Below, piece after piece: positions 55,336 to 63,714 of a stretch of 64,000 nt of DNA. This stretch comes from Pseudomonas parakoreensis (GTDB lineage Bacteria > Pseudomonadota > Gammaproteobacteria > Pseudomonadales > Pseudomonadaceae), in the NCBI RefSeq assembly GCF_021602155.1, contig NZ_BQHY01000006.1, forward strand, positions 62,001 to 126,000, written 5' to 3'. Within the stretch, counting starts at the first letter, position 1. Every line of letters begins with the position of its first letter. The notes under the pieces are model-generated. The model searched no databases and was not told the DNA's origin. It saw nothing but the letters and a program-made list of their open reading frames with translations. The translations under genes were made by a program, and so were the position numbers.

Positions 55336-55571
55336 CTAGAGGGCTATGGCGGTGAACATAAATAGAAAGTTCGTAACTCGACGATTGAAAAAAATGGCTT
55401 TGCGATCAGCGATTTACGGCGTATTTCGCGCGCGATTAGTGGCACTTTGCAAACTAATCGTTGATTCATGTGTCGATAAAAACGGGCATTGTAAGAAGGT
55501 GTTTCGCGCAGGACGCGTTTTGCTGATTTACACTGCGTACACCAAACTCATCTGTAACAAGGAAATAACCT

Positions 55572-55985
55572 ATGGGCGTGCTAAGTGAGTTCAAGGCCTT
55601 CGCGGTCAAAGGCAATGTGGTCGACATGGCCGTCGGTATCATCATCGGTGCAGCCTTCGGCAAAATCGTTTCATCGTTTGTCGGCGACGTGATCATGCCG
55701 CCAATCGGCCTGTTGATCGGTGGGGTGGACTTCAGTGATCTGGCCATCACGTTGAAAGCCGCCGAGGGCAACGCCCCTGCCGTGGTACTGGCTTACGGCA
55801 AATTCATCCAGAGCGTTCTGGACTTCGTGATCGTCGCCTTTGCGATTTTCATGGGTGTCAAAGCCATCAACCGCCTGAAACGCGAAGAAGCCGTAGCCCC
55901 TTCCCTGCCGCCGGTTCCAACCAAGGAAGAAGAGTTGCTCGGCGAGATCCGCGATCTGCTCAAGGCGCAGAACAATCGGCCTTGA
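55572..55985 (+). CDS. mscL: MscL, large-conductance mechanosensitive channel
   Basis: Channel of 137 residues, normal length. TM1 with the pore-lining [31 protein letters not shown], a periplasmic loop, TM2 ([21 protein letters not shown]) and a charged C-terminal helix ([16 protein letters not shown]). It opens on hypo-osmotic shock. It is divergent from katB. The start ATG follows AAGGAAATAACC. It ends at a bidirectional terminator shared with fprB. Confidence 0.97.
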   Translation: MGVLSEFKAFAVKGNVVDMAVGIIIGAAFGKIVSSFVGDVIMPPIGLLIGGVDFSDLAITLKAAEGNAPAVVLAYGKFIQSVLDFVIVAFAIFMGVKAINRLKREEAVAPSLPPVPTKEEELLGEIRDLLKAQNNRP

Positions 55986-56000
55986 CGGTTTCATGAATGA

Positions 56001-56028
56001 AAACGGCGCCTGATGGCGCCGTTTTTTT
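56001..56028. terminator. bidirectional terminator mscL / fprB
   Basis: AAACGGCGCC-TGAT-GGCGCCGTTTTTTT; A-run on one side and T-run on the other serve both convergent genes. Confidence 0.9.
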
Positions 56029-56803
56029 ACCAGTAATTTTCCACCGCCACCTGACCGGGCCGCCGCGTCAGGCTCAGGCTCATGTGGCGTTTCTTCAGCA
56101 ACGCCCGGGTGTCATCGATCATCTGCGGATTGCCGCACAGCATGACACGCGAGTGCTCAGGGGTCAGTTTCACGCCGGCTTCACGTTCCAGTTCGCCGCT
56201 TTCGATCAACGTGGTGATGCGACCGTGCAAGGCGCCAGGCCCTTGTTCGCGGGTAACCGTGGGGATGAACCGTAATTTATGGGCATGCTCTGCCAGGTAA
56301 TCACGTGTGGAAAGCTCAGCGATCAATGATTGATAGGCCAGCTCCCTTGCCTCGCGCACGCTGTACACCAGAATAATTCGCTCGAAACGCTCCCACACTT
56401 CGAAGTCCTGCAGGATCGACAGAAACGGTGCCACGCCGGTCCCTGTGGATAACAACCACAGATCCCGGCCGTCGACAAAACGATCCAGCGTCAGGTAACC
56501 AAAGGCCTGGCGCTCCACCAGCACGGTATCGCCGACCTGTAACCGGCTCAGTTCGCTGGTGAATTCGCCACCCGGCACCACGATAGAGAAGAACTCGAGA
56601 AAGTCGTCGAAGGGTGAAGAAACCATCGAGTAGGCACGCCACACCGTGCTGCCATCCGCCTTGGTCACGCCCAGGCGAGCGAATTGTCCTGCGCGGAACC
56701 TGAAACCTGTATCGCGCGTAGTGCGCAACGTGAACAGGCTGGGGGTCAAGGGCTGCACGTCGAGCAAGGTCTGGGCAGTAAACTTTTCTGCACTGACAGT
56801 CAT
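56027..56803 (-). CDS. fprB: FprB-type ferredoxin/flavodoxin-NADP+ reductase
   Basis: Reductase of 258 residues with FAD motif RAYSMVSSP and NADP-fold segments STGTGVAPFLSILQD and VYSVREARELAYQ, ending VAVENYW (aromatic C-terminus as in bacterial FPRs). It moves electrons between NADPH and ferredoxin or flavodoxin, linked to oxidative and iron stress. It is more like PA4615 than FprA (PA3397). ATG 56803 chosen for length and the MTVSAEKFTAQTLLDV start. Confidence 0.88.
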   Translation of the reverse strand: MTVSAEKFTAQTLLDVQPLTPSLFTLRTTRDTGFRFRAGQFARLGVTKADGSTVWRAYSMVSSPFDDFLEFFSIVVPGGEFTSELSRLQVGDTVLVERQAFGYLTLDRFVDGRDLWLLSTGTGVAPFLSILQDFEVWERFERIILVYSVREARELAYQSLIAELSTRDYLAEHAHKLRFIPTVTREQGPGALHGRITTLIESGELEREAGVKLTPEHSRVMLCGNPQMIDDTRALLKKRHMSLSLTRRPGQVAVENYW

Positions 56804-56936
56804 GGGCCACTCCACTGTAAAGAACCCAGACAGTTTCGCGCAAACTGACACTGTAAACACCACTGTTTTTGTAATGTCTTTTCATTTAGCTAGCGAACCC
56901 AATGAGACACAAACTCAGATACACCAATGGAGAAAT

Positions 56937-56956
56937 TTTCAGATTTCAATCTGAAA
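56937..56956. promoter_or_regulatory. 20-base palindrome between fprB and ppoR
   Basis: TTTCAGATT-TC-AATCTGAAA: nine-base arms around a two-base centre, 134 bases from the fprB start. An operator is likely; the protein is unknown. Confidence 0.5.
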
Positions 56957-57052
56957 TTGAATGACACATTGAATACAACGCTCTACTCCGGGCTAATAAC
57001 ATTCTTGCAATCAAACTTCTCTGCAAAGAGCAAAAAAGTTCAACGCCAACTG

Positions 57053-57066
57053 TAGGACATGTCCTA
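57053..57066. promoter_or_regulatory. palindrome upstream of ppoR (lux-box-like)
   Basis: TAGGACA-TGTCCTA, perfectly palindromic, 74 bases before the ATG. The left flank CTGTAGGA resembles the left half of the Vibrio fischeri lux box; the right half does not. Confidence 0.45.
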
Positions 57067-57139
57067 AACTCGGTTGCGTGATGGATTCATTGGATCCAAA
57101 CAGCCCAGCGCGTAAAAACGATTTCACGGAGCGTTTGTG

Positions 57140-57862
57140 ATGGAAATGTGGAAGGAGTCGCAATTAAAGCAACTGACTTTCGCGAGAGAAATAGAGACTG
57201 CTTATCCGATCCTGCTGAGATTCGCTCAAAACATAGGCTTCAACTTTTGTGCCATCTCTTTGACATCAAATAATCGGAACGCCGACTTTAAAGCCTTGCA
57301 AATCAACAACTACCCCACGCAGTGGAACAAACTTTATGAACAGGAAAGCTACAGCAAAATCGACCCGATAGTTACGCATTGCAGCCAATCCATGCAGCCC
57401 ATTGTCTGGAGCGAAGCGTTGTTCTCGCAGACGCCAGCATTGTGGAGCGCTCAACAGAAATACGGTTTGCGGCACGGCTGGTCGCAGTCGTTCCACCATG
57501 ACGCCACCGGGTTGTGCAGCACACTTAGTCTGTGCAGAAAAAATGGTCCGCTAAGCCCACTCGAGTTGTACGAGCATTTTGGCTACATGTTTTACGCGAC
57601 CAGTCATCTTAGTAATCTGTTTGCCAGAAACCTGCCCAAACCACCGGAAAAACCAGCCCGACCCCATCTGTCGCCGCGGGAGCTGGAAGTATTGAAGCTG
57701 TCGGCCGTTGGCAAGACAGCCTATGAGATCGCCAGGATCCTCTGCCTGAGCGAGCGAACGGTGAACTATCACGTGCAGAACATCATCCTGAAACTCGACG
57801 TTTGCAACAAAATCTCAGCGGTCTCTGCCGCCCAGCAATTGGGCCTGCTCAGCGCCAGTTAA
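57140..57862 (+). CDS. ppoR: PpoR-type LuxR solo quorum-sensing regulator
   Basis: Protein of 240 residues. The acyl-homoserine-lactone-binding domain (about 20-165) keeps the ligand residues at the spacing of TraR W57, Y61, D70, P71 and W85: here W62, Y66, D75, P76 and W90. The LuxR helix-turn-helix (SPRELEVLKLSAVGKTAYEIARILCLSERTVNYHV) occupies the C-terminus. No luxI lies in the window, so it is a solo. The fprB, ppoR, rlmG neighbourhood matches P. putida PP_4646-PP_4648, where PpoR binds 3-oxo-C6-HSL. ATG 57140 is preferred to GTG 57137 for spacing from GGAG. Confidence 0.9.
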   Translation: MEMWKESQLKQLTFAREIETAYPILLRFAQNIGFNFCAISLTSNNRNADFKALQINNYPTQWNKLYEQESYSKIDPIVTHCSQSMQPIVWSEALFSQTPALWSAQQKYGLRHGWSQSFHHDATGLCSTLSLCRKNGPLSPLELYEHFGYMFYATSHLSNLFARNLPKPPEKPARPHLSPRELEVLKLSAVGKTAYEIARILCLSERTVNYHVQNIILKLDVCNKISAVSAAQQLGLLSAS

Positions 57863-58018
57863 CACTAAATCCCGCGGGCAATCGGCCGGGAAAAAACGTA
57901 CCATTTGCGACCTTCCTGAGTGATGACGTGCACTGCACGCCGCAGTCCACTCGGACGGTTCCGCCGCGCTATGCCCAAGGCAGCGGGCCACCCGTTGATT
58001 AATCAGAGTCCCCGCCCC

Positions 58019-59143
58019 ATGCCTTTGCTCGACACGCCCTTCGCCCAACTCGACCTGATCCGCCAGCCCGAGCAGCAGAATGAACCGCTGCAAGCCTTCG
58101 ATGCGGCTGACGAGTACCTGCTCAATCATCTGGCCGCGCAACAACCGGCGGCAGACACTCGGGTATTGGTACTCAATGACAGCTTCGGGGCCTTGGCAGC
58201 GAGTCTGGCGGGCAAGGTTCAGGTCAGCAGCAGCGGCGATTCGTTTCTCGCGTTCCAGGGGCTGGAAAAGAACCTGGTACGCAACGGCCTGGCATTTGAT
58301 GCCGTGCGAGGGATTGCGGCGAGTGAGCCGTTGGTCGGGCCGTTCGACAGGGTGTTGATCCGCGTCCCCAAGACGCTCGCACTGCTGGAAGAGCAACTGA
58401 TCCGTCTGCAAGGGCAACTGGCCCCCGGCGCCGAAGTGGTGGCAGCGGCCATGGTCAAACACTTGCCGCGCGCCGCCGGTGATCTGCTGGAGCGTTACAT
58501 TGGCCCGGTACACGCGTCACTGGCAGTAAAAAAGGCTCGCCTGCTGATCGCGACTCCCGAGGCCAAGGCCCCGGCGACCTCGCCCTACCCGTCGCGCTAC
58601 CAGCTCGACGAGCCGGCCATCGAATTGCTCAACCACGCCAACGTGTTCTGCCGTGAGGGCCTGGACATCGGCACCCGGGCCTTTCTCCCGCACCTGCCCA
58701 AAAACCTCGGCAGCGCCCGGGTCGCCGACCTTGGCTGCGGCAACGGCGTACTGGCCATCGCCAGCGCGCTGCGCAACCCTGACGCACACTACACGCTGGT
58801 CGACGAATCGTTCATGGCCGTGCAATCGGCTGCGGAGAACTGGCGCGCCGCGCTCGGCGAACGCGAAGTGATCGTGCGCGCCGGCGATGGTCTGGCCGGG
58901 CAGGAGCCGCAATCGCTGGACGTGGTGCTGTGCAATCCGCCGTTCCATCAACAGCAAGTGGTCGGCGATTTCCTCGCCTGGCGCATGTTCCAGCAGGCCC
59001 GCGACGCACTGGTGGTGGGCGGTGCGTTGTACATCGTCGGCAACCGGCACCTGGGTTATCACAGCAAGCTGGCGCGGCTGTTCCGTGGCGTTGAGCAAGT
59101 GGCGGCCACGCCGAAATTCGTGATTCTCAAAGCCCGCAAGTAA
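58019..59143 (+). CDS. rlmG: RlmG, 23S rRNA (G1835-N2)-methyltransferase
   Basis: Methyltransferase of 374 residues with tandem Rossmann domains. The C-terminal catalytic one has SAM motif DLGCGNGVLAIA and the amino-methylation motif NPPFH. The N-terminal half is a degenerate methyltransferase-like domain, as in RsmC and RlmG. It modifies G1835 of 23S rRNA. The ATG at 58019 (MPLLDTPFAQ) is the family start; the open frame reaches back to 57920 with no conserved content. Confidence 0.94.
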   Translation: MPLLDTPFAQLDLIRQPEQQNEPLQAFDAADEYLLNHLAAQQPAADTRVLVLNDSFGALAASLAGKVQVSSSGDSFLAFQGLEKNLVRNGLAFDAVRGIAASEPLVGPFDRVLIRVPKTLALLEEQLIRLQGQLAPGAEVVAAAMVKHLPRAAGDLLERYIGPVHASLAVKKARLLIATPEAKAPATSPYPSRYQLDEPAIELLNHANVFCREGLDIGTRAFLPHLPKNLGSARVADLGCGNGVLAIASALRNPDAHYTLVDESFMAVQSAAENWRAALGEREVIVRAGDGLAGQEPQSLDVVLCNPPFHQQQVVGDFLAWRMFQQARDALVVGGALYIVGNRHLGYHSKLARLFRGVEQVAATPKFVILKARK

Positions 59144-59153
59144 ACCATCAGGC

Positions 59154-59181
59154 AAAAAAAACCCTCCGCGGTACAGAGGGT
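59154..59181 (-). terminator. terminator of the cio operon
   Basis: On the minus strand, ACCCTC / GAGGGT stem with a nine-base loop followed by at least seven T residues. Confidence 0.8.
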
Positions 59182-59218
59182 CATAAAACCGTGCCCAAGG
59201 GCAACGGGACGGGATGTC

Positions 59219-59386
59219 TCAGTGTGTGGTCAGGCCGGCCGCGCTCATGAACAGGCGCATCAGACTGGCGGCAATGAACAGCGCGCCGACGCTACCGATC
59301 CAGATCAGGGCCAACCAGCCGAGCCGCTGCCACAGCGGCTTTTTTTCGGCTTCTTCAATCTCGTGCAGGGAATGTTTGCCGTTCAT
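59219..59386 (-). CDS. DUF2474 family small membrane protein, probable cio oxidase accessory subunit
   Basis: Frame of 55 residues: MNGKHSLHEIEEAEKKPLWQ then a hydrophobic helix (about 22-46, RLGWLALIWIGSVGALFIAA) and SLMRLFMSAAGLTTH. A GGAGGAG ribosome-binding site lies 7 bases before the ATG. DUF2474 peptides lie next to cioAB in many proteobacteria and resemble the CydX-type single-helix subunits of bd oxidases. It is 84 bases downstream of cioB, ahead of a terminator. Below usual gene-calling length, so easily missed. Confidence 0.85.
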   Translation of the reverse strand: MNGKHSLHEIEEAEKKPLWQRLGWLALIWIGSVGALFIAASLMRLFMSAAGLTTH

Positions 59387-59428
59387 TGCATCGCTCCTCC
59401 ATCAGGCGATGACGTCGCCAGGGACGCC

Positions 59429-59453
59429 ATCGCGAGCAGGCTCGCTCCCACAG
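59429..59453. repeat. single REP arm (GTGGGAGC family)
   Basis: ATCGCGAGCAGGCTCGCTCC then CACAG; one arm only, in the cioB-DUF2474 gap. Confidence 0.75.
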
Positions 59454-59470
59454 GTGTGCGGGGCGGCAGT

Positions 59471-60478
59471 CTAGTGGTAACCGTCTTCATGGGTAACCTT
59501 GCCGCGGAACACGTAGTAGCTCCAGAAGGTATAACCCAGGATGAACGGGATGATGAACAGCGTACCGACCAGCATGAAGCCCTGGCTTTGCGGCGGTGCG
59601 GCGGCGTCCCAGATCGAGATCGACGGCGGCACGATGTTCGGCCACAGGCTGATGCCCAGACCGCTGTAACCGAGGAAAATCAGCACCAGGGTCAGCAGGA
59701 ACGGCATGTAGTTGGCGTTGCGTGCCACCGCGCGGATCAGCCCGTACAAGGTGACCAGCACCAGAATCGGCACCGGCATGAACCAGAACAGATTCGGCAT
59801 GCTGAACCAGCGAGTGGCAATTTCCGGATGCGCCAGCGGCGTCCACAGGCTGACGATACCGATCACGGCGAGCAGCACGAACGCCAGCGGCCGCGCCAGG
59901 TTGTGCATCTGCTCCTGCAACTTGCCTTCGGTCTTCATGATCAACCAGGTACACCCGAGCAAGGCATAGGCCACCACCAGCGCGGCGCCGCAGAACAGGG
60001 TGAACGGTGTCAGCCAGTCCAGTGAACCGCCGGCGTATTGCCGATTGACCACCGGCAAACCGTCGATGAATGCCCCGAGTGCCACGCCCTGAAAGAACGT
60101 CGCCGCCACCGAGCCGCCGATGAACGCCTTGTCCCACAGGTGACGTTTGTCGTCCTTGGCCTTGAAGCGGAACTCGAACGCCACGCCGCGGAAAATCAGG
60201 CCGATCAGCATGAAGATCAGCGGCAGGTACAGCGCCGACAGCACCACCGAATAGGCCAGCGGGAACGCGCCAAACAATGCCGCGCCCCCCAGTACCAGCC
60301 AGGTTTCATTGCCGTCCCACACCGGGGCGACGGTGTTCATCATCACGTCACGGTCGGTCTTGCCCGGGATGAACGGGAAGAGAATCCCGATCCCCAGGTC
60401 GAAACCGTCCATGACCACGTACATCATGATGCCGAAGATGATGATCACGGCCCAGATCAGCGGAAGATCAATACCCAT
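59471..60478 (-). CDS. cioB: CioB, cyanide-insensitive bd-type oxidase subunit II
   Basis: Membrane protein of 335 residues with about eight helices, beginning MGIDLPLIWAVIIIFGIMMYVVMDGFDLGIGILFP, typical of CydB/CioB. It partners CioA and stabilises the heme site. It lies 3 bases after cioA, so the two are translationally linked. The Cio (rather than Cyd) label rests on the short Q-loop partner and on Pseudomonas gene content. Confidence 0.93.
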   Translation of the reverse strand: MGIDLPLIWAVIIIFGIMMYVVMDGFDLGIGILFPFIPGKTDRDVMMNTVAPVWDGNETWLVLGGAALFGAFPLAYSVVLSALYLPLIFMLIGLIFRGVAFEFRFKAKDDKRHLWDKAFIGGSVAATFFQGVALGAFIDGLPVVNRQYAGGSLDWLTPFTLFCGAALVVAYALLGCTWLIMKTEGKLQEQMHNLARPLAFVLLAVIGIVSLWTPLAHPEIATRWFSMPNLFWFMPVPILVLVTLYGLIRAVARNANYMPFLLTLVLIFLGYSGLGISLWPNIVPPSISIWDAAAPPQSQGFMLVGTLFIIPFILGYTFWSYYVFRGKVTHEDGYH

Positions 60479-60481
60479 GAG

Positions 60482-61924
60482 TCAAATCTCCTTTTCCAGG
60501 CTGCGCGGCGAGTCAGCGTCGGCGCCTTCGTCATCGGCGGCGGACAACGGCCGCGCCGGTGTGCGTTTCTGGCCAGGACCACCTTCGTTGGTTTCCTTGC
60601 CTTCGTCGGTTTTCGGCCCTTTGCGCACCAGACGCATCATGTAGCCGAGCCCCGCACCGAACAGCGCGAAATACACCACGACGAACATGATCAGGGTGAT
60701 GCTCATCTGCATGAAGCTGTGATTGGACGAAGCATCCGCCGTGCGCATCAGCCCGTAGACCACCCACGGCTGGCGACCGATCTCGGTGGTGAACCAGCCG
60801 GCGAGGATCGCGATCAGGCCGGACGGCCCCATCCACAACGCCAGATACAGGAACGGGCGCGAGGTGTAGAGCGTGTCGCGCTTGCGCAGCCACAGGCTCC
60901 ACAGACCGGTAAAGATCATCAGGAAACCGAGGCCGACCATGACCCGGAACGACCAGAACACGATGGTCGAGTTCGGCCGGTCTTCAGGCGGGAACTCCTT
61001 GAGCGCCGGCACCTGCTTGTCCAGCGAGTGAGTCAGAATCAGGCTGCCGAGGTACGGGATCTCCACGGCGAATTTGGTTTTCTCTTCTTTCATGTCCGGC
61101 CAGCCGAACAGGATCAACGGGGTCGCTTCGTTGCCTTTATTCTCCCAATGGCCTTCGATCGCGGCGATTTTCGCCGGCTGGTGCTCAAGGGTGTTGAGGC
61201 CGTGGAAATCGCCGATCACCGCCTGGATCGGCGCGACGATCAGTGCCATCCACATCGCCATCGACAGCATGGTGCGGATCGCCGGGTTGTCCCTGCCGCG
61301 CAGCAAGTGCCAGGCCGCCGACGAGCCGACGAAGAACGCCGTGGCGACGAACGCTGCCGTCGCCATGTGCATCAGGCGATACGGGAACGACGGGTTGAAC
61401 ACGATGGCCAGCCAGTTGGTCGGGATCACTTGACCGTTGACAATCTCGAAGCCTTGCGGCGTCTGCATCCAGCTGTTGGACGCGAGAATCCAGAACGTCG
61501 AAATCAGCGTGCCGATCGCCACCATCACCGTGGAGAAAAAGTGCAGTTTTCGTCCGACCTTGTTCCAGCCGAACAGCATCACCCCGAGGAAACCAGCCTC
61601 AAGGAAGAACGCCGTGAGCACCTCATAGGTCAGCAACGGTCCGGTGACGGAACCGGCGAAGTCCGAGAAACGGCTCCAGTTGGTACCAAACTGGTAGGCC
61701 ATGACCAGACCAGAGACCACACCCATGCCGAAGTTGACGGCAAAGATCTTCGACCAGAAGTGGTACAGGTCTCGGTAAGTATCGTTATGGGTTTTCAACC
61801 ACAGCCCTTCGAGCACCGCCAGGTAGCTCGCCAGACCAATGGTGATGGCCGGGAACAGGATGTGGAACGAGATGGTGAATGCGAACTGAATTCGGGCGAG
61901 ATCGAGCGCCTCTAAACCGAACAT
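60482..61924 (-). CDS. cioA: CioA, cyanide-insensitive bd-type oxidase subunit I
   Basis: Quinol oxidase subunit of 480 residues with about nine helices. It begins MFGLEALDLARIQFAFTISFHILFP, with an axial-heme His at 21 and the conserved GRQPWVVYG motif. It carries the short Q-loop form of CioA/CydA; full-length E. coli CydA is longer. It oxidises ubiquinol and reduces O2 and is resistant to cyanide in Pseudomonas. ATG 61924 follows AGAGGAAG. It leads the cioA-cioB-DUF2474 operon. Confidence 0.94.
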   Translation of the reverse strand: MFGLEALDLARIQFAFTISFHILFPAITIGLASYLAVLEGLWLKTHNDTYRDLYHFWSKIFAVNFGMGVVSGLVMAYQFGTNWSRFSDFAGSVTGPLLTYEVLTAFFLEAGFLGVMLFGWNKVGRKLHFFSTVMVAIGTLISTFWILASNSWMQTPQGFEIVNGQVIPTNWLAIVFNPSFPYRLMHMATAAFVATAFFVGSSAAWHLLRGRDNPAIRTMLSMAMWMALIVAPIQAVIGDFHGLNTLEHQPAKIAAIEGHWENKGNEATPLILFGWPDMKEEKTKFAVEIPYLGSLILTHSLDKQVPALKEFPPEDRPNSTIVFWSFRVMVGLGFLMIFTGLWSLWLRKRDTLYTSRPFLYLALWMGPSGLIAILAGWFTTEIGRQPWVVYGLMRTADASSNHSFMQMSITLIMFVVVYFALFGAGLGYMMRLVRKGPKTDEGKETNEGGPGQKRTPARPLSAADDEGADADSPRSLEKEI

Positions 61925-62088
61925 AAGTCTTCCTCTGTCAGGTAATACCGGCGATGGGGCTTGTGGCCCCTGCACCTACTGCCCCCACGGATATTGAGTG
62001 CGGCGAATTCTGATTCGTTCTTTTTTAATAACCATCGCAACGCAGGGAGTCTGGCCGTCGGGCCACCAGACCATGGCCCGGGAGGGTC

Positions 62089-62102
62089 TTGATCTGGATC
62101 AA
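62089..62102. promoter_or_regulatory. ANR/FNR box upstream of cioA
   Basis: TTGATCTGGATCAA matches the FNR/ANR consensus TTGAT-N4-ATCAA perfectly. It lies about 165 bases before the cioA ATG. In P. aeruginosa ANR represses cioAB in low oxygen; the same role is inferred here. Confidence 0.8.
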
Positions 62103-62218
62103 GCAACGTTAAAAGAGTAGTCCCATTTCCGAGGAAGAACGGCGTGGTCGTTTGCCGCGTGACAAGTTGCCTCAGCGCCTGGGCAACGCTCTGAAATACA
62201 TGTCCCAGAGCGGCACGA

Positions 62219-62352
62219 CCTGTAGGGAGGGGATTCATCCCCGATGGGCGGCGAAGCAGCCCCCCCTCCAATACACACTGCCTTTTGGTCGTGTCGGCAG
62301 TTTTTACGACTGCTACGCAGTCGATCGGGGATGAATCCCCTCGCCACAGGGG
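62219..62352. repeat. REP-type inverted pair (GGGGATTCATCCCC variant)
   Basis: CCTGTAGGGAGGGGATTCAT on the left and GGGATGAATCCCCTCGCCAC on the right enclose about 80 bases. The same variant, with TTTATCC, is seen at 9972. Confidence 0.85.
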
Positions 62353-62469
62353 GATCGGCATCCAGTCCGGAGATAGATGTCTGGCTAACTAAATTTTTCG
62401 TCATGGCAACTTCCTGTTACAGACTGGTGATAACCTCACCGTTCCGCCCCGTGCCAGACCTGCCTTCAG

Positions 62470-63708
62470 ATGCCCAGCCAAGAGCCCCTGCTGTTACGTC
62501 ACCATCGTCCGTTTCTCGCGTTCTGGTTCGCCCGGATCTTCACCGCCAGTGGCTTTCAGATGCTCACGGTGGCGATCGGCTGGAATCTGTATCAGTTGAC
62601 CGGCAACGTGCTCGACCTGGGTCTGGTCGGTCTGGTGGAATTCGCGCCACGGGTGCTGTTCATGCTGCACACCGGTCACGTCGCCGACCGCTATGACCGG
62701 CGCCGGGTCGCGGCGATCTGTCAGTCGTTGCAGGCGTTGATTGCCCTGGCGCTGGCCATCGGCAGTGCGACCGATCACGTGACCCGGGAAATGATCTTCG
62801 TCCTCGCCTTCCTGCTCGGCGGCGCGCGCTCCTTCGAGCTGCCGACCACCCAGGCGCTGCTGCCAAGTATCGTGCCCAGCGCCCTGTTTCCACGCGCGGT
62901 CGCCGCAGCGCAATCGGCTCAACAGTCAGCCACCATCGTCGCCCCCGCCCTCGGTGGCTTGCTTTACGCGTTTGGCAGTGTCTGGGTCTACGGCCCAACG
63001 GTGTTGCTTTACGTCATCGCCTGCACCTTGATGCTCAACCTGCCCGCGCGACAGACGCCATTGAACAAAGGCAAAGCCACGCTCGACTCGTTGCTGGCGG
63101 GCATCCGTTTCATTCGCAGCCGTCCGGACATTCTCGGAGCGATCTCACTGGACCTGTTCGCCGTGCTGCTGGGCGGCGCCACCGCGCTGCTGCCGGTGTT
63201 CGCCAAGGACATTCTGCTCACCGGGCCGTGGGGCCTGGGCCTGCTGCGTTCGGCGCCGGCGGTCGGCGCGCTGGGGATGTCGCTGTTTCTGGCGCGATTC
63301 GCCGTCGAGCGCAATGTCGGGCGCGTGATGTTCACCGCCGTCGGCGTCTTCGGCGTGGCGACCATCGCCTTCGGCCTGTCGACCTCGTTCTGGTTCTCAC
63401 TGGCGGTGCTGGTGGTGCTCGGCGCGGCGGACATGATCAGCATGGTGATCCGCGCCTCCTTCGTGCAACTGGAAACCCCGGACGAAATGCGCGGCCGGGT
63501 CAGCGCGGTGAACGGCCTGTTCATCGGCGCCTCGAATCAGCTGGGCGAATTCGAATCCGGCCTCACCGCACACTGGTTCGGCACCGTCCCAGCCGTGGTG
63601 ATGGGCGGGATCGGCACGCTGGTGGTCACCGGGACGTGGATCAAACTGTTCCCGACCCTGGCCAAACGCGACCGGATGCATGTGCCGGCGGAAGAGGTGA
63701 AGGTCTGA
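62470..63708 (+). CDS. MFS transporter (EntS-like)
   Basis: Membrane protein of 412 residues with about 12 helices, MFS_3 family. The helix 2-3 loop motif is HVADRYDRRRVAAICQ and the region before helix 11 has ETPDEMRGRVSAVNGLFIGASNQLGEFESG. Relatives export siderophores or other small molecules; substrate not readable. Start ATG 62470 fits the first helix. Divergent from cioA across a 545-base region. Confidence 0.87.
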   Translation: MPSQEPLLLRHHRPFLAFWFARIFTASGFQMLTVAIGWNLYQLTGNVLDLGLVGLVEFAPRVLFMLHTGHVADRYDRRRVAAICQSLQALIALALAIGSATDHVTREMIFVLAFLLGGARSFELPTTQALLPSIVPSALFPRAVAAAQSAQQSATIVAPALGGLLYAFGSVWVYGPTVLLYVIACTLMLNLPARQTPLNKGKATLDSLLAGIRFIRSRPDILGAISLDLFAVLLGGATALLPVFAKDILLTGPWGLGLLRSAPAVGALGMSLFLARFAVERNVGRVMFTAVGVFGVATIAFGLSTSFWFSLAVLVVLGAADMISMVIRASFVQLETPDEMRGRVSAVNGLFIGASNQLGEFESGLTAHWFGTVPAVVMGGIGTLVVTGTWIKLFPTLAKRDRMHVPAEEVKV

Positions 63709-63714
63709 GGATCG

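Larger units (their letters stand above)
56804..57139. other. divergent fprB-ppoR intergenic region
   Basis: Holds no gene. It is AT-rich compared with the flanking genes and contains two palindromes, at 56937-56956 and 57053-57066. Confidence 0.6.
61925..62469. other. intergenic region upstream of cioA and the MFS gene
   Basis: Holds the ANR box and a REP pair (62219-62352); frames inside it are not protein-like. Confidence 0.65.

Noticed and set aside
55336-55571. OxyR binding site for katB
   Set aside because: ATAG and CTAT tetramers occur but not at the required 7-base spacing.
55346-55588. 80-codon frame overlapping the mscL start
   Set aside because: It overlaps the mscL start codon and covers the katB/mscL promoter region; composition is not protein-like.
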